DNA of 14,765 nucleotides from NCBI GenBank assembly GCA_945637645.1, contig CALZDK010000023.1, positions 1 through 14,765 of the forward strand. The letters run 5' to 3'. Source of the DNA: an uncultured Prevotella sp. (GTDB taxonomy: Bacteria; Bacteroidota; Bacteroidia; Bacteroidales; Bacteroidaceae). The position numbers were made by a program, and so were the translations under genes. This document shows, piece after piece, positions 1-7,325 of the stretch. Each line of letters opens with the position of its first letter. Positions within the stretch are counted from its first letter, which is position 1. The notes beneath the pieces are model-generated. The model was not told the DNA's origin, ran no database searches, and saw nothing but the letters and a program-made list of their open reading frames with translations.

Positions 1-48
1 ATTTATATTATTTATTATTAACTTCGGAAAACACAGTGTGCAGAAATG

Positions 49-180
49 AATTTGCCCAATTTGTTTTGCCCAATTTGCCCTAAACAGTCATTGATAACAT
101 ACAACATATTGATTGTTAGGCAGTTAGAAATCAACACAAACTCTGTAAGACATAATTGGGAAAAGCAAATTGGGCAAATT
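49..180. repeat. Large imperfect inverted repeat, 27-bp arms
   Basis: Bases 49-75 are the reverse complement of 154-180 with only two mismatches, separated by 78 bp. The core TTTGCCCAATTTG occurs at 51-63, again as a direct copy at 65-77, and inverted at 166-178; a partial inverted copy, TTGGGCAAA, follows at 202-210. T-runs lie at 184-191 and 195-203. The element could be a small non-autonomous repeat, a binding region for a dimeric regulator of the gene to the left, or a transcript hairpin. Nothing in the window decides between these. Confidence 0.75.
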
Positions 181-312
181 GCCTTTTTTTTGCTATTTTT
201 TTTGGGCAAAATGCCAATAAAAAATTAAAAAACAACATGAAAAAGCTCAAGTTTTGCTTGTCTTTTACATGCTAAAAATGGAAAAAATGGCAATGAAGTT
301 TCAATTTGACAT

Positions 313-380
313 GTTGAAGAGTTGACGAGTTGTTACCTTCGCTGCTGTTTTGCGATAGGACTATCAACTCGTCAACTTTT
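313..380. repeat. Inverted repeat built on GTTGACGA units, REP-like
   Basis: GTTGACGAGTTG at 321-332 pairs perfectly with CAACTCGTCAAC at 365-376, and the pairing extends outward to 317/380 with one G-T pair, giving a 16-bp stem around a 32-nt loop. The left arm is itself part of a tandem of 8-bp units, GTTGAAGA then GTTGACGA then GTTG, starting at 313. The right arm runs into a T-run (376-381), so on the plus strand it could also act as a terminator for a gene to the left. Sequences of this kind resemble dispersed extragenic palindromes, but copy number cannot be judged from one window. Confidence 0.6.
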
Positions 381-418
381 TGCTACTGCTTTTGCCTGGC
401 GACTGCATAAATATACAG

Positions 419-451
419 GTTGACATTAAAGGATATTAACGATTATATTTG
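419..451 (+). promoter_or_regulatory. Candidate Bacteroidota promoter without downstream gene
   Basis: TATATTTG at 444-451 fits the -7 consensus TAnnTTTG exactly, and GTTG at 419-422 stands 21 bp upstream in place of the -33 TTTG. No plus-strand gene follows before pfp, some 6.9 kb away, so if active it would make a noncoding RNA or a transcript antisense to the 3' end of the PP2C-like gene. A chance match in AT-rich DNA is a real possibility. Confidence 0.3.
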
Positions 452-550
452 TTCTAAACAGAGCAAAATTTGCGAGCCAACTGACCAACAAAATTTCTCT
501 AACTGACGAGGTTTTGTCGGATAACACAAAATGCTAAACTATGTTAATCG

Positions 551-580
551 ACAAAAATTGAATATGCAATATTTTGCATA
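551..580 (-). terminator. Weak hairpin plus T-rich tail after the PP2C-like gene
   Basis: TATGCAA (563-569) and TTGCATA (574-580) form a 7-bp stem with a 4-nt loop. Read on the minus strand it is followed by TTCAATTTTTGT (551-562), and it lies about 75-95 nt past the stop codon of the phosphatase gene. The stem has only two G-C pairs, so termination would be weak at best. It is the best terminator candidate for the minus-strand cluster. Confidence 0.35.
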
Positions 581-656
581 ATTATAGGTTTCCCGATCCT
601 GTCTTTATCTTCTTGACTATTAAACTAATGTGCAGCAATATCCGTAGTAGCGTTTT

Positions 657-1466
657 CTATACCATGAAGCGGATATATGAACGGTCGTCGAAGGAGTTCT
701 TTTGCGGGTGGAAAGCCTTCGTTGCCTTGAATTTGCCAATGTTTAACGGGTCTTCTTCACGCTGGGCTGCGAGGGCTTTTTCAGACTCTTCAAGTGTGGA
801 GCGCAGGAATGGATAGCCATCTGAGGCAAGAACTATTGTCCAAGGGCTGAAATCGAGTGGAATGACACGAACTTTTTGCCGTGGAATAGTGAATCCGTCT
901 ATTACAGAATATGTCTTGTTCTGATTCTGCATTTCCTCTATCAGTTGTGGTATTATGGCATCGCGGGCAGAGTCGTGGACGAGCAGTGACTCTATTGTCT
1001 CTTTTCCTTCCGCCATTAGGCGATGAGCCTCTGCCGCCCGACGCTCAGCCATCAACTGCTCCGTGGGCTTGGGATTGTCGAAGTAGTTGTCTCCAACAAG
1101 GCACTGGCAGTCGCCAATCATCCATATCTCACGCCTTAGTCTGCTATAGACTATACATGAGGCGGTGAGGCGTTCCTCAGGATGGTTGGCATAGAGATTG
1201 TGGTTACGTTTTGAGTATTTGCGTGCCACGGCATCAGTCACACCTCGGCAGAATTCTGTCATCGTGATATTTGCTGGCATGCGGCGGATATAGCGCGCAA
1301 CGGTCTTTGCCGCGCAGCGTCCGTTGGAACACCACCAGCAAACCTTCCTTTGCGTCTTGCTCGTACTCCCGTCAATCACTGCAATGAAGTTAGCGGTTGC
1401 CACGATTAGGTCTTCGCTTTTTTTCTTTGGGTCTTTCCCTATAGTCAGTTGTTCTATTATTTTCAT
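657..1466 (-). CDS. PP2C-family protein phosphatase-like protein
   Basis: This 269-aa soluble protein carries the spaced acidic motifs of metal-dependent PP2C serine/threonine phosphatases: E18-D19, D32-G33 (AVIDGST), a GD pair at 118-119 (MIGDCQ), SDG at 215-217 (LASDGYPF) and D260-D261 near the C-terminus (FDDRSY). These are the positions that normally hold the two metal ions, so an active phosphatase is plausible, although sequence identity to classic members looks low and the substrate is unknown. No sensor or membrane domain is seen. The ATG start at 1466 lies inside ygiQ, giving a 77-nt overlap in a different frame. The start cannot easily be moved downstream, because the next methionine is around residue 63, after the ED and DG motifs. 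It is the last gene of the minus-strand cluster. Some annotations of relatives may simply say hypothetical protein. Confidence 0.8.
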   Translation of the reverse strand: MKIIEQLTIGKDPKKKSEDLIVATANFIAVIDGSTSKTQRKVCWWCSNGRCAAKTVARYIRRMPANITMTEFCRGVTDAVARKYSKRNHNLYANHPEERLTASCIVYSRLRREIWMIGDCQCLVGDNYFDNPKPTEQLMAERRAAEAHRLMAEGKETIESLLVHDSARDAIIPQLIEEMQNQNKTYSVIDGFTIPRQKVRVIPLDFSPWTIVLASDGYPFLRSTLEESEKALAAQREEDPLNIGKFKATKAFHPQKNSFDDRSYIRFMV

Positions 1467-3288
1467 GTCCCCACAGTTTTTTTATCAAGTCGATTCGTCC
1501 TAAAGCTCTCAATGAGCGTTCTATGTCGCGTCGCATTTCGGGTTTGTACCAGAAGAAGTATTGTCGTTGTCTCAGTTTCTCTTCTGGTGTCCTTGCGCTA
1601 AATACAGGTTTCAGCGTGTAGGGATCGTAGCCTGTGTACCATGCCTCGGTGCTGATTGTCATTGGTGTTGGGGTGAAGTCCTGCACCTGCTCAAGATGGA
1701 AGTCGAGACTCTTGGTTATTGCCGCCAACTCTGCCATATCCTCTTCGTGGCAGCCTGGATGGCTGCTGATGAAATATGGAATGATTTGCTGGTTGAGGTT
1801 ACACTCTTTGTTGATGCGGTCGAAAATGCGTTTAAAGTCGCGGAACTGCTGGAACGAAGGTTTGCGCATGAGTTGCAGCACCCTGTCTGCCACATGTTCC
1901 GGGGCGACCTTAAGACGACCGCTGACATGACGCTCTATCAGTTCGCGCGTGTATTCCGCGGCAGAGCGGTTTGTCGCCTCGTCGCTTGAACGGTGGAGAA
2001 GAAGGTCGTAGCGCACACCGCTGCCAATATAGCTATGTCGAATACCGGTAAGGGAATCCACGGCACGGTAAATCTCCGTTAGCTTAGCGTGGTTAGTGTC
2101 GAGGTTTGGGCATATTTGCGGATGGATGCAACTCGGACGAGCGCATTTCTCGCAGGCTTTCTTGTTGCGTCCACCCATTCCATACATGTTTGCCGAGGGA
2201 CCACCAAGGTCGGAAAGGTTGCCTTTGAATCCTGGCATTTCAACCACCTGTTTCACCTCGCGAAGAATACTCTCTTTCGAGCGACAGGCAATAAACTTTC
2301 CCTGATGTGCCGAGATGGTACAGAAAGCGCATCCTCCAAAACACCCACGGTGGATATTTACCGAGAACTTTATCATCTCGTAGGCTGGTATGCGCTTACC
2401 CTTGTATTTAGGGTGTGGCAGTCGGGTGTAGGGAAGGTCAAAGGTGGCATCGAGTTCCTCGGTTGTCATTGGCGGGAATGGCGGGTTGACCACCACAGTC
2501 TTGTTGCCTACGTCTTGCAGAAGCCTACTGGCGTGCATCTTGTTTGACTCTTCCTCTATGTGTCGGTAGTTTTCAGCTTCTGCGCGCTTGTTCTGGAGGC
2601 AGGTCTCATGGCTGTTTAGAACTATGTCTGTAGTAGCCGTGGCTTTTGGCACATTGCCCTTTTGTGCGAGATAAACGGTCTGCGGTATGTCGGTTATGCT
2701 GGAAATGGGGAATCCGTCGTCCATGCGTCGGCATAGCTCAAGAATGGTTTTCTCTCCCATTCCATATATTATCATGTCGGCATGGCTGTCGCAGAGCAAG
2801 GAGGGACGAAGACGGTCCTGCCAGTAGTCGTAGTGTGTGAGGCGTCTCATTGATGCCTCTATTCCACCAAGAACCACTGGAACATCAGGGAAGAGTTGCT
2901 TGAGAATATGTGTATATACTATGGTAGGATATTCCGGACGCATGTCGTGCCTTCCGTCAGGACTGTAGGCATCCTCAGACCGTAGTCGTCGATTGGCTGT
3001 ATATTTGTTTACCATAGAGTCCATACAGCCTGGAGCTATGCCAAAGAAGAGACGTGGCTTCCCCAACTTCTTGAAGTCGCGGAAGTCGCCGTGCCAGTCG
3101 GGTTGTGGAACTATGGCAACCTTATACCCAGCCGCCTCAAGAGTTCTGCCTATTACGGCAGCTCCGAAGGAGGGATGGTCAACGTAAGCGTCTGCAGAGA
3201 AGAGTATTACGTCCAATGAATCCCAACCTCTTATGTCGAGTTCCTTCCTTGTTGTTGGCAGGAAGTCGGAGAGTTTGTATTCTTTCAT
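1390..3288 (-). CDS. ygiQ: YgiQ-family radical SAM protein
   Basis: This 632-aa protein matches the YgiQ family in length and layout. An N-terminal region (about 1-300) resembles the Radical_SAM_N domain. The radical SAM core follows with CxxxCxxC cysteines C316, C320 and C323 in HRGCFGGCAFC, which ligate the [4Fe-4S] cluster that cleaves S-adenosylmethionine. The C-terminal part (about 500-600) resembles the family's DUF3362-type extension. A second cysteine group, C379, C382, C387 and C393, could bind another cluster or zinc. The reaction catalysed by this family is not established to my knowledge. The final 20 or so residues are strongly basic (RERPKEKKRRPNRGNR), and this tail is encoded in the DNA shared with the start of the PP2C-like gene. 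Its ATG overlaps the stop of the upstream 108-aa gene (ATGA), implying translational coupling. Confidence 0.93.
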   Translation of the reverse strand: MKEYKLSDFLPTTRKELDIRGWDSLDVILFSADAYVDHPSFGAAVIGRTLEAAGYKVAIVPQPDWHGDFRDFKKLGKPRLFFGIAPGCMDSMVNKYTANRRLRSEDAYSPDGRHDMRPEYPTIVYTHILKQLFPDVPVVLGGIEASMRRLTHYDYWQDRLRPSLLCDSHADMIIYGMGEKTILELCRRMDDGFPISSITDIPQTVYLAQKGNVPKATATTDIVLNSHETCLQNKRAEAENYRHIEEESNKMHASRLLQDVGNKTVVVNPPFPPMTTEELDATFDLPYTRLPHPKYKGKRIPAYEMIKFSVNIHRGCFGGCAFCTISAHQGKFIACRSKESILREVKQVVEMPGFKGNLSDLGGPSANMYGMGGRNKKACEKCARPSCIHPQICPNLDTNHAKLTEIYRAVDSLTGIRHSYIGSGVRYDLLLHRSSDEATNRSAAEYTRELIERHVSGRLKVAPEHVADRVLQLMRKPSFQQFRDFKRIFDRINKECNLNQQIIPYFISSHPGCHEEDMAELAAITKSLDFHLEQVQDFTPTPMTISTEAWYTGYDPYTLKPVFSARTPEEKLRQRQYFFWYKPEMRRDIERSLRALGRIDLIKKLWGHENNRTTDYRERPKEKKRRPNRGNR

Positions 3289-3611
3289 TCTTCTCCTTCC
3301 TTCTTCTCTTCACCGCTTCTGTCGTCCATCCACTTTATGTAGAGAAGAACGAGTTGTTGCAGACCGAATGCCTTCATGTTTTGATGATAGATGACATCAA
3401 GGCAAAGGTCGAGCAAGTCATTGTCTTTAAGAGTATCGGTCTCGAGCATTGCCCGGATATTTAACTTCAGTTTGTCGAGAACCTGCTCATCTACGAATCC
3501 GTTGCTGTCGATGAGTCCGCGGAAGAGCTGATGTTTCTCTATCGTCTCAAGATGTTTCTCACTGATGTCGATGCTTCTTGTTCCTGATGGGTTTGACTGA
3601 ATTTTATACAT
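3285..3611 (-). CDS. Conserved-looking hypothetical protein, 108 aa
   Basis: I do not recognise a family. The protein begins MYKIQSNPSG and appears mostly alpha-helical, with a charged, acidic end (DDRSGEEKKEGEE). No signal peptide, membrane segment or cysteine motif is visible. A longer frame starts at a TTG at 3656, but the ATG at 3611 follows an A-rich leader and gives a compact protein, so I prefer it. Its stop overlaps the ygiQ start by 4 nt, which ties its expression to the radical SAM enzyme and supports its being a real gene. An 88-nt gap separates it from the amidase-like gene upstream; I see no clear promoter there. A role linked to YgiQ is an inference from position only. Confidence 0.75.
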   Translation of the reverse strand: MYKIQSNPSGTRSIDISEKHLETIEKHQLFRGLIDSNGFVDEQVLDKLKLNIRAMLETDTLKDNDLLDLCLDVIYHQNMKAFGLQQLVLLYIKWMDDRSGEEKKEGEE

Positions 3612-3699
3612 ATTTTTTTTCTTATTTAAGTTTCTGAAGTACTCTTTGTTTTCCAAATTTCTTAACTACCAACAATCTCCATTGCATGTGAAAGTTGAG

Positions 3700-6297
3700 C
3701 TATTTTACCAAAAAGTCGAGGAATCCTCTCATAATGTCTTTTTGCTTCTGAGCATTTGTGATGCACTCAAATGGCACTCCAAAGGCGATGGCACGGTAGT
3801 CGCTTCCAGAATAAGCCGTTGCCGCTGCCTGGCCATTAGAGTAGGCGAGGGTAGCGAAGGCTGGCGATACCGGGACGAGAATGTCTGGCGATGTGGCAGA
3901 ATAGTGAGTGGGATTAAGTGAGTGATGGAATCGAAATTCCGTTGACATTCCTTTGATGATGTCAGCCACATCACGGTATGATCCGCCATATTCGCAGCGC
4001 AACAAGTCGCGAATAAACTGTTGGTCGTCGAGGCTCTGTATGTCGCTTGCCACAAATGCTCCGCTAACGAGCAACGACCCGCCACGTTGGGCAAAGTTCC
4101 TTAGCTGGGAGGCGAGTCCTGGAGTGAACACTTTGTATTGCGGTTGTTTGCCATTGCCCGTAGTCTGAATACCGAATAGCACATCAGCCACAGAACATCC
4201 TGATAGAGAGGCATAACCATTTTCAAGGGATTGTCGGGAGCAACTAACTATGGAGTAGTTACCTGCTGCTTGGATAGCAGTGGCATGTGTGCGGACATAA
4301 TTGAATTCGTTGCCTGCTATGATTCTGCCCTCTAATTCTGATCCGCTATAGCCCCAACCGTTAGGTCCTGTGAATCCTGCGGTCTTTATATTGAAGTCGG
4401 TCTGTTGTCCGCAAAATCCGAGCGTCTTGCCATAGGTTATTCCTGCATCGGCGTTAAGGTCAAAGCCCTTGACATTGCCGGAGCAGACAGTGGCTGGCGC
4501 CGAGAGGCGGTCGAAGCCGTTGACTATCATTATCTTGTGGCGTGACAACGGATTGTAGAGAGCACAGAGCACTTCTGAAGGGAAGCTGCATCCTCCCTTG
4601 TTGGTGGCGGCTATGCGGAAACTGTATAGTACGCCAGGCTCAAGGCGCACCTTGTATTCTGTCTTTCGACCTGTCGCTATGCCGTTGTCGAAATCTGCCG
4701 ACCCAGTGGCGGTGTAAATAATATAGCCCGTAGGTTTCGCTGTTGGCTCAAGAGGGTCGTCAGTAGCTTTCCAACTAAGTGTGGCGTAGCCATTGTCGTC
4801 AATGCCGACAGAGAAATCTGTTGGCGTCAAAGGTGTTACTGTATAGTCGTCAGAGTGTTGTCTTGTTATGAATCTCAGAATGCCCTTATAAATTGAGCGT
4901 GCCATGGTGAAGCGGAAATTGGGGTCCTGACCTAAACGCATGTCGTTGAAGTTCTGGTGCGACAGTGTCTCAATGATGGCACTTGGCACTTCTGGCAGGC
5001 GAGTCTCTGAATAGTTTTGGTCGCGAAGACCTCTTGTAGGCCACGAACCGTATTTGGAGCTAATGTCTCGTTTTATATTGTCGAGCAACGTTATCGCGAG
5101 GTCGCGCGAGGCAAGGCGTGATATGCCGGCATCAAGTCGTCCGTCGTTGAACTGTGTTGTGCAGATTCCGAGCGAACCAATGAGCGAGGTGTTGTCAGTT
5201 CGGTAACCTGCGTCGCTGTGTATTGCCAACGATAATTCTATTGGCACTCCGAGGCCTTCGCGAGTCGGCATGTAGCATGATCCTCCTCCGAGCATATTTG
5301 TCATTAGCGAACGCACATTGATGTCGTCGCCATAGTCATCCGTGCCGTTTTTGCTGCTGTAGATGTTGTATGGCATGCCTGCCCACTGCGCATAGTATCG
5401 TGCCCCTTCGAGGCAACGTGGCATATGGCTTGTTGTTCCTCCTCTCTCGATGTTGCCCATTCCTCCTCCGAAGCGAACGGCATCGGCTGTCACAACGCCA
5501 CGACGATGTCGGCTTTGTGATGTCAGCTCCACGCGGTTGAACTCGCTTGAGCCCTTGTCGAAGTCGAACGTGCCAAGATACACCCAAGTGCTTCCGCCCA
5601 TCTGCTGGTTAACCTTGAATGTTGTTTTCTCGCCTTTGTGCCACACGGTATAAGTCGCATCGTCAATGCTTCGTTTCACTGTTTGGTAGCTTACATAGAC
5701 CGCATATTTTCCTGATTCAGGAAAGTTTGGCTGGTAAGAGATTATGTTGTAGCGTTTTTTGCTGCGTGAGGTCTTGCTCTGTCTCACCGTGCCTGCCACG
5801 AATGGATTTTCCCCATCCCTATAGTTTCCGTTATGGAAGGCGAAGCCTGGTTCTTTTGTTGTTGACCAACTGCCTTTTGCTTCTGCCTCTACGTATGCCG
5901 TTCCCTGCATTGGCGTGTCGTTGTCTATTATCACCTCATTGGTCTGGCAGTCTCTTTCGCGTGGAGTAAAGACCACAGCTCCCGCGTTCTCAAGCATAGG
6001 TATAAGATAAGGCACAACGACAGTCTGAGTGAAGAGATCTTCATTGGTGGAGAAAAGGTTAGGACGCTGCCATTTCCATTTTCCCTTTTTCTGGTCGTAA
6101 TATCTTCCGTGGCTTGCCCATACAGCGATGTGGCGGTTGTAGAGTCCTTCGGTGGGTTGGTAGGGCAACGACGTGTTCTTTACCCATGGTTCGCCTTTGT
6201 GGTTGATGCGTCCCCACACCCCATTCTGTCCTTTACCTTCCGTTATGTTGACAAGTAAGGATATACATATTATTATATAAATATAGGTGTTTCTCAT
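3700..6297 (-). CDS. Exported amidase-like protein with golvesin-like insert and FnIII domain
   Basis: This 865-aa protein starts with a hydrophobic signal sequence (about residues 4-17), so it is probably exported. Zinc amidase (Amidase_3) landmarks are present but split: H63 in VWASHGRYYD, E86, H360 in SLAIHSDAGY, and a likely catalytic E443 in AIIETLSHQN. Between the first and second halves, about residues 130-280, lies an inserted beta-rich module resembling the golvesin/xanthan-lyase C-terminal domain (AYVEAEAKGSW, FPESGKYAVYVSY, VTADAVRFGGG). A fibronectin type III-like domain follows (about 488-580), then a C-terminal region of about 280 residues beginning KIMIVNGFDR, which looks like a flavodoxin- or glutamine-amidotransferase-like alpha/beta fold. 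Relatives are often labelled xanthan lyase or N-acetylmuramoyl-L-alanine amidase. Peptidoglycan cleavage is inferred from the retained residues. It overlaps the acyltransferase stop by 4 nt. No type IX sorting domain is evident. Confidence 0.82.
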   Translation of the reverse strand: MRNTYIYIIICISLLVNITEGKGQNGVWGRINHKGEPWVKNTSLPYQPTEGLYNRHIAVWASHGRYYDQKKGKWKWQRPNLFSTNEDLFTQTVVVPYLIPMLENAGAVVFTPRERDCQTNEVIIDNDTPMQGTAYVEAEAKGSWSTTKEPGFAFHNGNYRDGENPFVAGTVRQSKTSRSKKRYNIISYQPNFPESGKYAVYVSYQTVKRSIDDATYTVWHKGEKTTFKVNQQMGGSTWVYLGTFDFDKGSSEFNRVELTSQSRHRRGVVTADAVRFGGGMGNIERGGTTSHMPRCLEGARYYAQWAGMPYNIYSSKNGTDDYGDDINVRSLMTNMLGGGSCYMPTREGLGVPIELSLAIHSDAGYRTDNTSLIGSLGICTTQFNDGRLDAGISRLASRDLAITLLDNIKRDISSKYGSWPTRGLRDQNYSETRLPEVPSAIIETLSHQNFNDMRLGQDPNFRFTMARSIYKGILRFITRQHSDDYTVTPLTPTDFSVGIDDNGYATLSWKATDDPLEPTAKPTGYIIYTATGSADFDNGIATGRKTEYKVRLEPGVLYSFRIAATNKGGCSFPSEVLCALYNPLSRHKIMIVNGFDRLSAPATVCSGNVKGFDLNADAGITYGKTLGFCGQQTDFNIKTAGFTGPNGWGYSGSELEGRIIAGNEFNYVRTHATAIQAAGNYSIVSCSRQSLENGYASLSGCSVADVLFGIQTTGNGKQPQYKVFTPGLASQLRNFAQRGGSLLVSGAFVASDIQSLDDQQFIRDLLRCEYGGSYRDVADIIKGMSTEFRFHHSLNPTHYSATSPDILVPVSPAFATLAYSNGQAAATAYSGSDYRAIAFGVPFECITNAQKQKDIMRGFLDFLVK

Positions 6298-6845
6298 AGT
6301 GCGAAATTCTCGGGAATTTTCCCCTTGAAATCCTTGAAATATTCTTTCACCTCACGCATTTGCCCCTCAACGTCTCCATTTGGGACGATAGTTTTTCTAC
6401 AGGAAATGGTGCGTGTGGAGTAATCAACACCGTAAAGCAGTATTGGTATTCCTGCTTTTTGCGCTATGAAATAAAAGCCCAACTTCCAATCGGCATTTGC
6501 AGAGCGGGTTCCCTCAGGAGTTACAGCAAGATGAAACGACTTCATCTTTCGTGCCGTCTCTGCAAGGTTGTCTGTCATGCTTGTGTGCTTCGACCTCCAT
6601 ACAGGTATTCCTCCGAGCCTTCTCATCAGTATGCCCATAGGCCAGAAGAACCACTCTTTCTTCATGAGGAAATTGCATTTTATGCCCTCTGCCCCGGAAT
6701 AGAGTTGCCCTATTATGAAGTCCCAGTTGCTGGTGTGTGGTGCCAGACAGATGATGTATTTTTCGGGGTGGTACTCTTTAACATCTACAGTCCACCCCAT
6801 TCGCGTGTATAACAGCCAACGGCAAAACGATTTCCACATAGTCAT
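6294..6845 (-). CDS. PlsC-like acyltransferase
   Basis: This 183-aa protein belongs to the glycerol-phosphate/lysophospholipid acyltransferase superfamily. The HX4D catalytic motif is H37-TSNW-D42 (APHTSNWDF), the substrate-binding EGTR motif is at 111-114 (VTPEGTRS), and LGGIPVWR (77-84) corresponds to the intermediate block. It is shorter than typical PlsC (about 240 aa) and lacks an obvious long N-terminal membrane segment, though hydrophobic patches (residues 8-14 and 63-75) suggest membrane association. It probably transfers an acyl chain to a lipid or lipid precursor; the acceptor cannot be told from sequence. The start lies 1 nt after the stop of the 90-aa gene, and the stop overlaps the amidase-like start (ATGA), so these three are almost certainly cotranscribed. 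A second in-frame ATG two codons on is an alternative start. Confidence 0.9.
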   Translation of the reverse strand: MTMWKSFCRWLLYTRMGWTVDVKEYHPEKYIICLAPHTSNWDFIIGQLYSGAEGIKCNFLMKKEWFFWPMGILMRRLGGIPVWRSKHTSMTDNLAETARKMKSFHLAVTPEGTRSANADWKLGFYFIAQKAGIPILLYGVDYSTRTISCRKTIVPNGDVEGQMREVKEYFKDFKGKIPENFAL

Positions 6846-6846
6846 G

Positions 6847-7119
6847 TCAGTTGAGGTTGCTTATTTGGTCGATAATCTCAATAGTCTGGTTATTGAAGTC
6901 CTCTATGAGTTTTTTGAAGTAAAGCTTTGCAGGCACACCAGGTTCAACATGAGAGATGCGGCTGATGTACTCTTTCCTTGTTTTTAAGATGGAGTTGATG
7001 ATAGCCAGTACGTTTTCCTCTGCTGGTTTGGCATCGTAGAGCGACACTGCCACCACCTCTGCTGCCAAGTCGGTGCAGATGCTGTTTATTACTCTTTTGA
7101 GTTCTTTCCTTTTTGCCAT
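6847..7119 (-). CDS. Small helical hypothetical protein, 90 aa
   Basis: No family recognised. The sequence begins MAKRKELKRVIN and is predicted by eye to be almost entirely alpha-helical, with alternating charged and hydrophobic residues and no membrane segment. It is the first gene of the minus-strand cluster. The ATG at 7119 is preceded by an AT-rich leader, and the stop is separated by a single base from the acyltransferase start, which supports it being a true gene despite its size. Upstream, TAACTTTA (7160-7167, minus) is a one-mismatch match to the -7 promoter element but lacks a good -33 partner. Function unknown. Confidence 0.75.
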   Translation of the reverse strand: MAKRKELKRVINSICTDLAAEVVAVSLYDAKPAEENVLAIINSILKTRKEYISRISHVEPGVPAKLYFKKLIEDFNNQTIEIIDQISNLN

Positions 7120-7262
7120 ATTTTTCTAATTTATGTATTGTTGTTTTGAAAATTCGAGGTAAAGTTAAGCAAAATATTCGATATAGAACTCATTTCATAT
7201 CAAAAAAATATTAAAATGTTGTTTTTAGCCTGATTTCTTTCTTATTTTTCAGCGGAAATTGT

Positions 7263-7270
7263 TACTTTTG
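7263..7270 (+). promoter_or_regulatory. Promoter -7 element of pfp
   Basis: TACTTTTG matches TAnnTTTG exactly, in the usual Bacteroidota context followed by CAG. The -33 region about 20 bp upstream is only T-rich, with no clear TTTG. Transcription would start near 7274, leaving a leader of about 50 nt before the preferred ATG at 7326. Confidence 0.65.
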
Positions 7271-7325
7271 CAGATGAAAACGCGTTAGACGTTAAATTTA
7301 CAATAATTAAATATAGTTGCTACTT

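Larger units (their letters stand above)
1..656. other. Intergenic region without credible gene
   Basis: This AT-rich stretch lies beyond the 3' end of the PP2C-like gene and contains no open frame with a recognisable protein family. The short frames here run through an inverted repeat or lie antisense to the phosphatase gene. It holds two inverted repeats (49-180 and 313-380), a promoter-like sequence on the plus strand (419-451), a complementary pair TTTTGTCG/CGACAAAA (512-519 and 549-556) and a small hairpin at 563-580. Whatever gene lies to the left is outside the window, so part of this may be its upstream or downstream region. Confidence 0.7.

Noticed and set aside
46..228. Possible 60-aa small protein on the plus strand and a 63-aa frame on the minus strand (18-209)
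   Set aside because: Both run through the inverted repeat, so their composition reflects the repeat; no family resemblance and no promoter.
3612..3699. Separate promoter before the 108-aa gene
   Set aside because: The minus-strand sequence has only GAAATTTG, which misses the leading TA of the -7 element, and no well-spaced -33; too weak to list.
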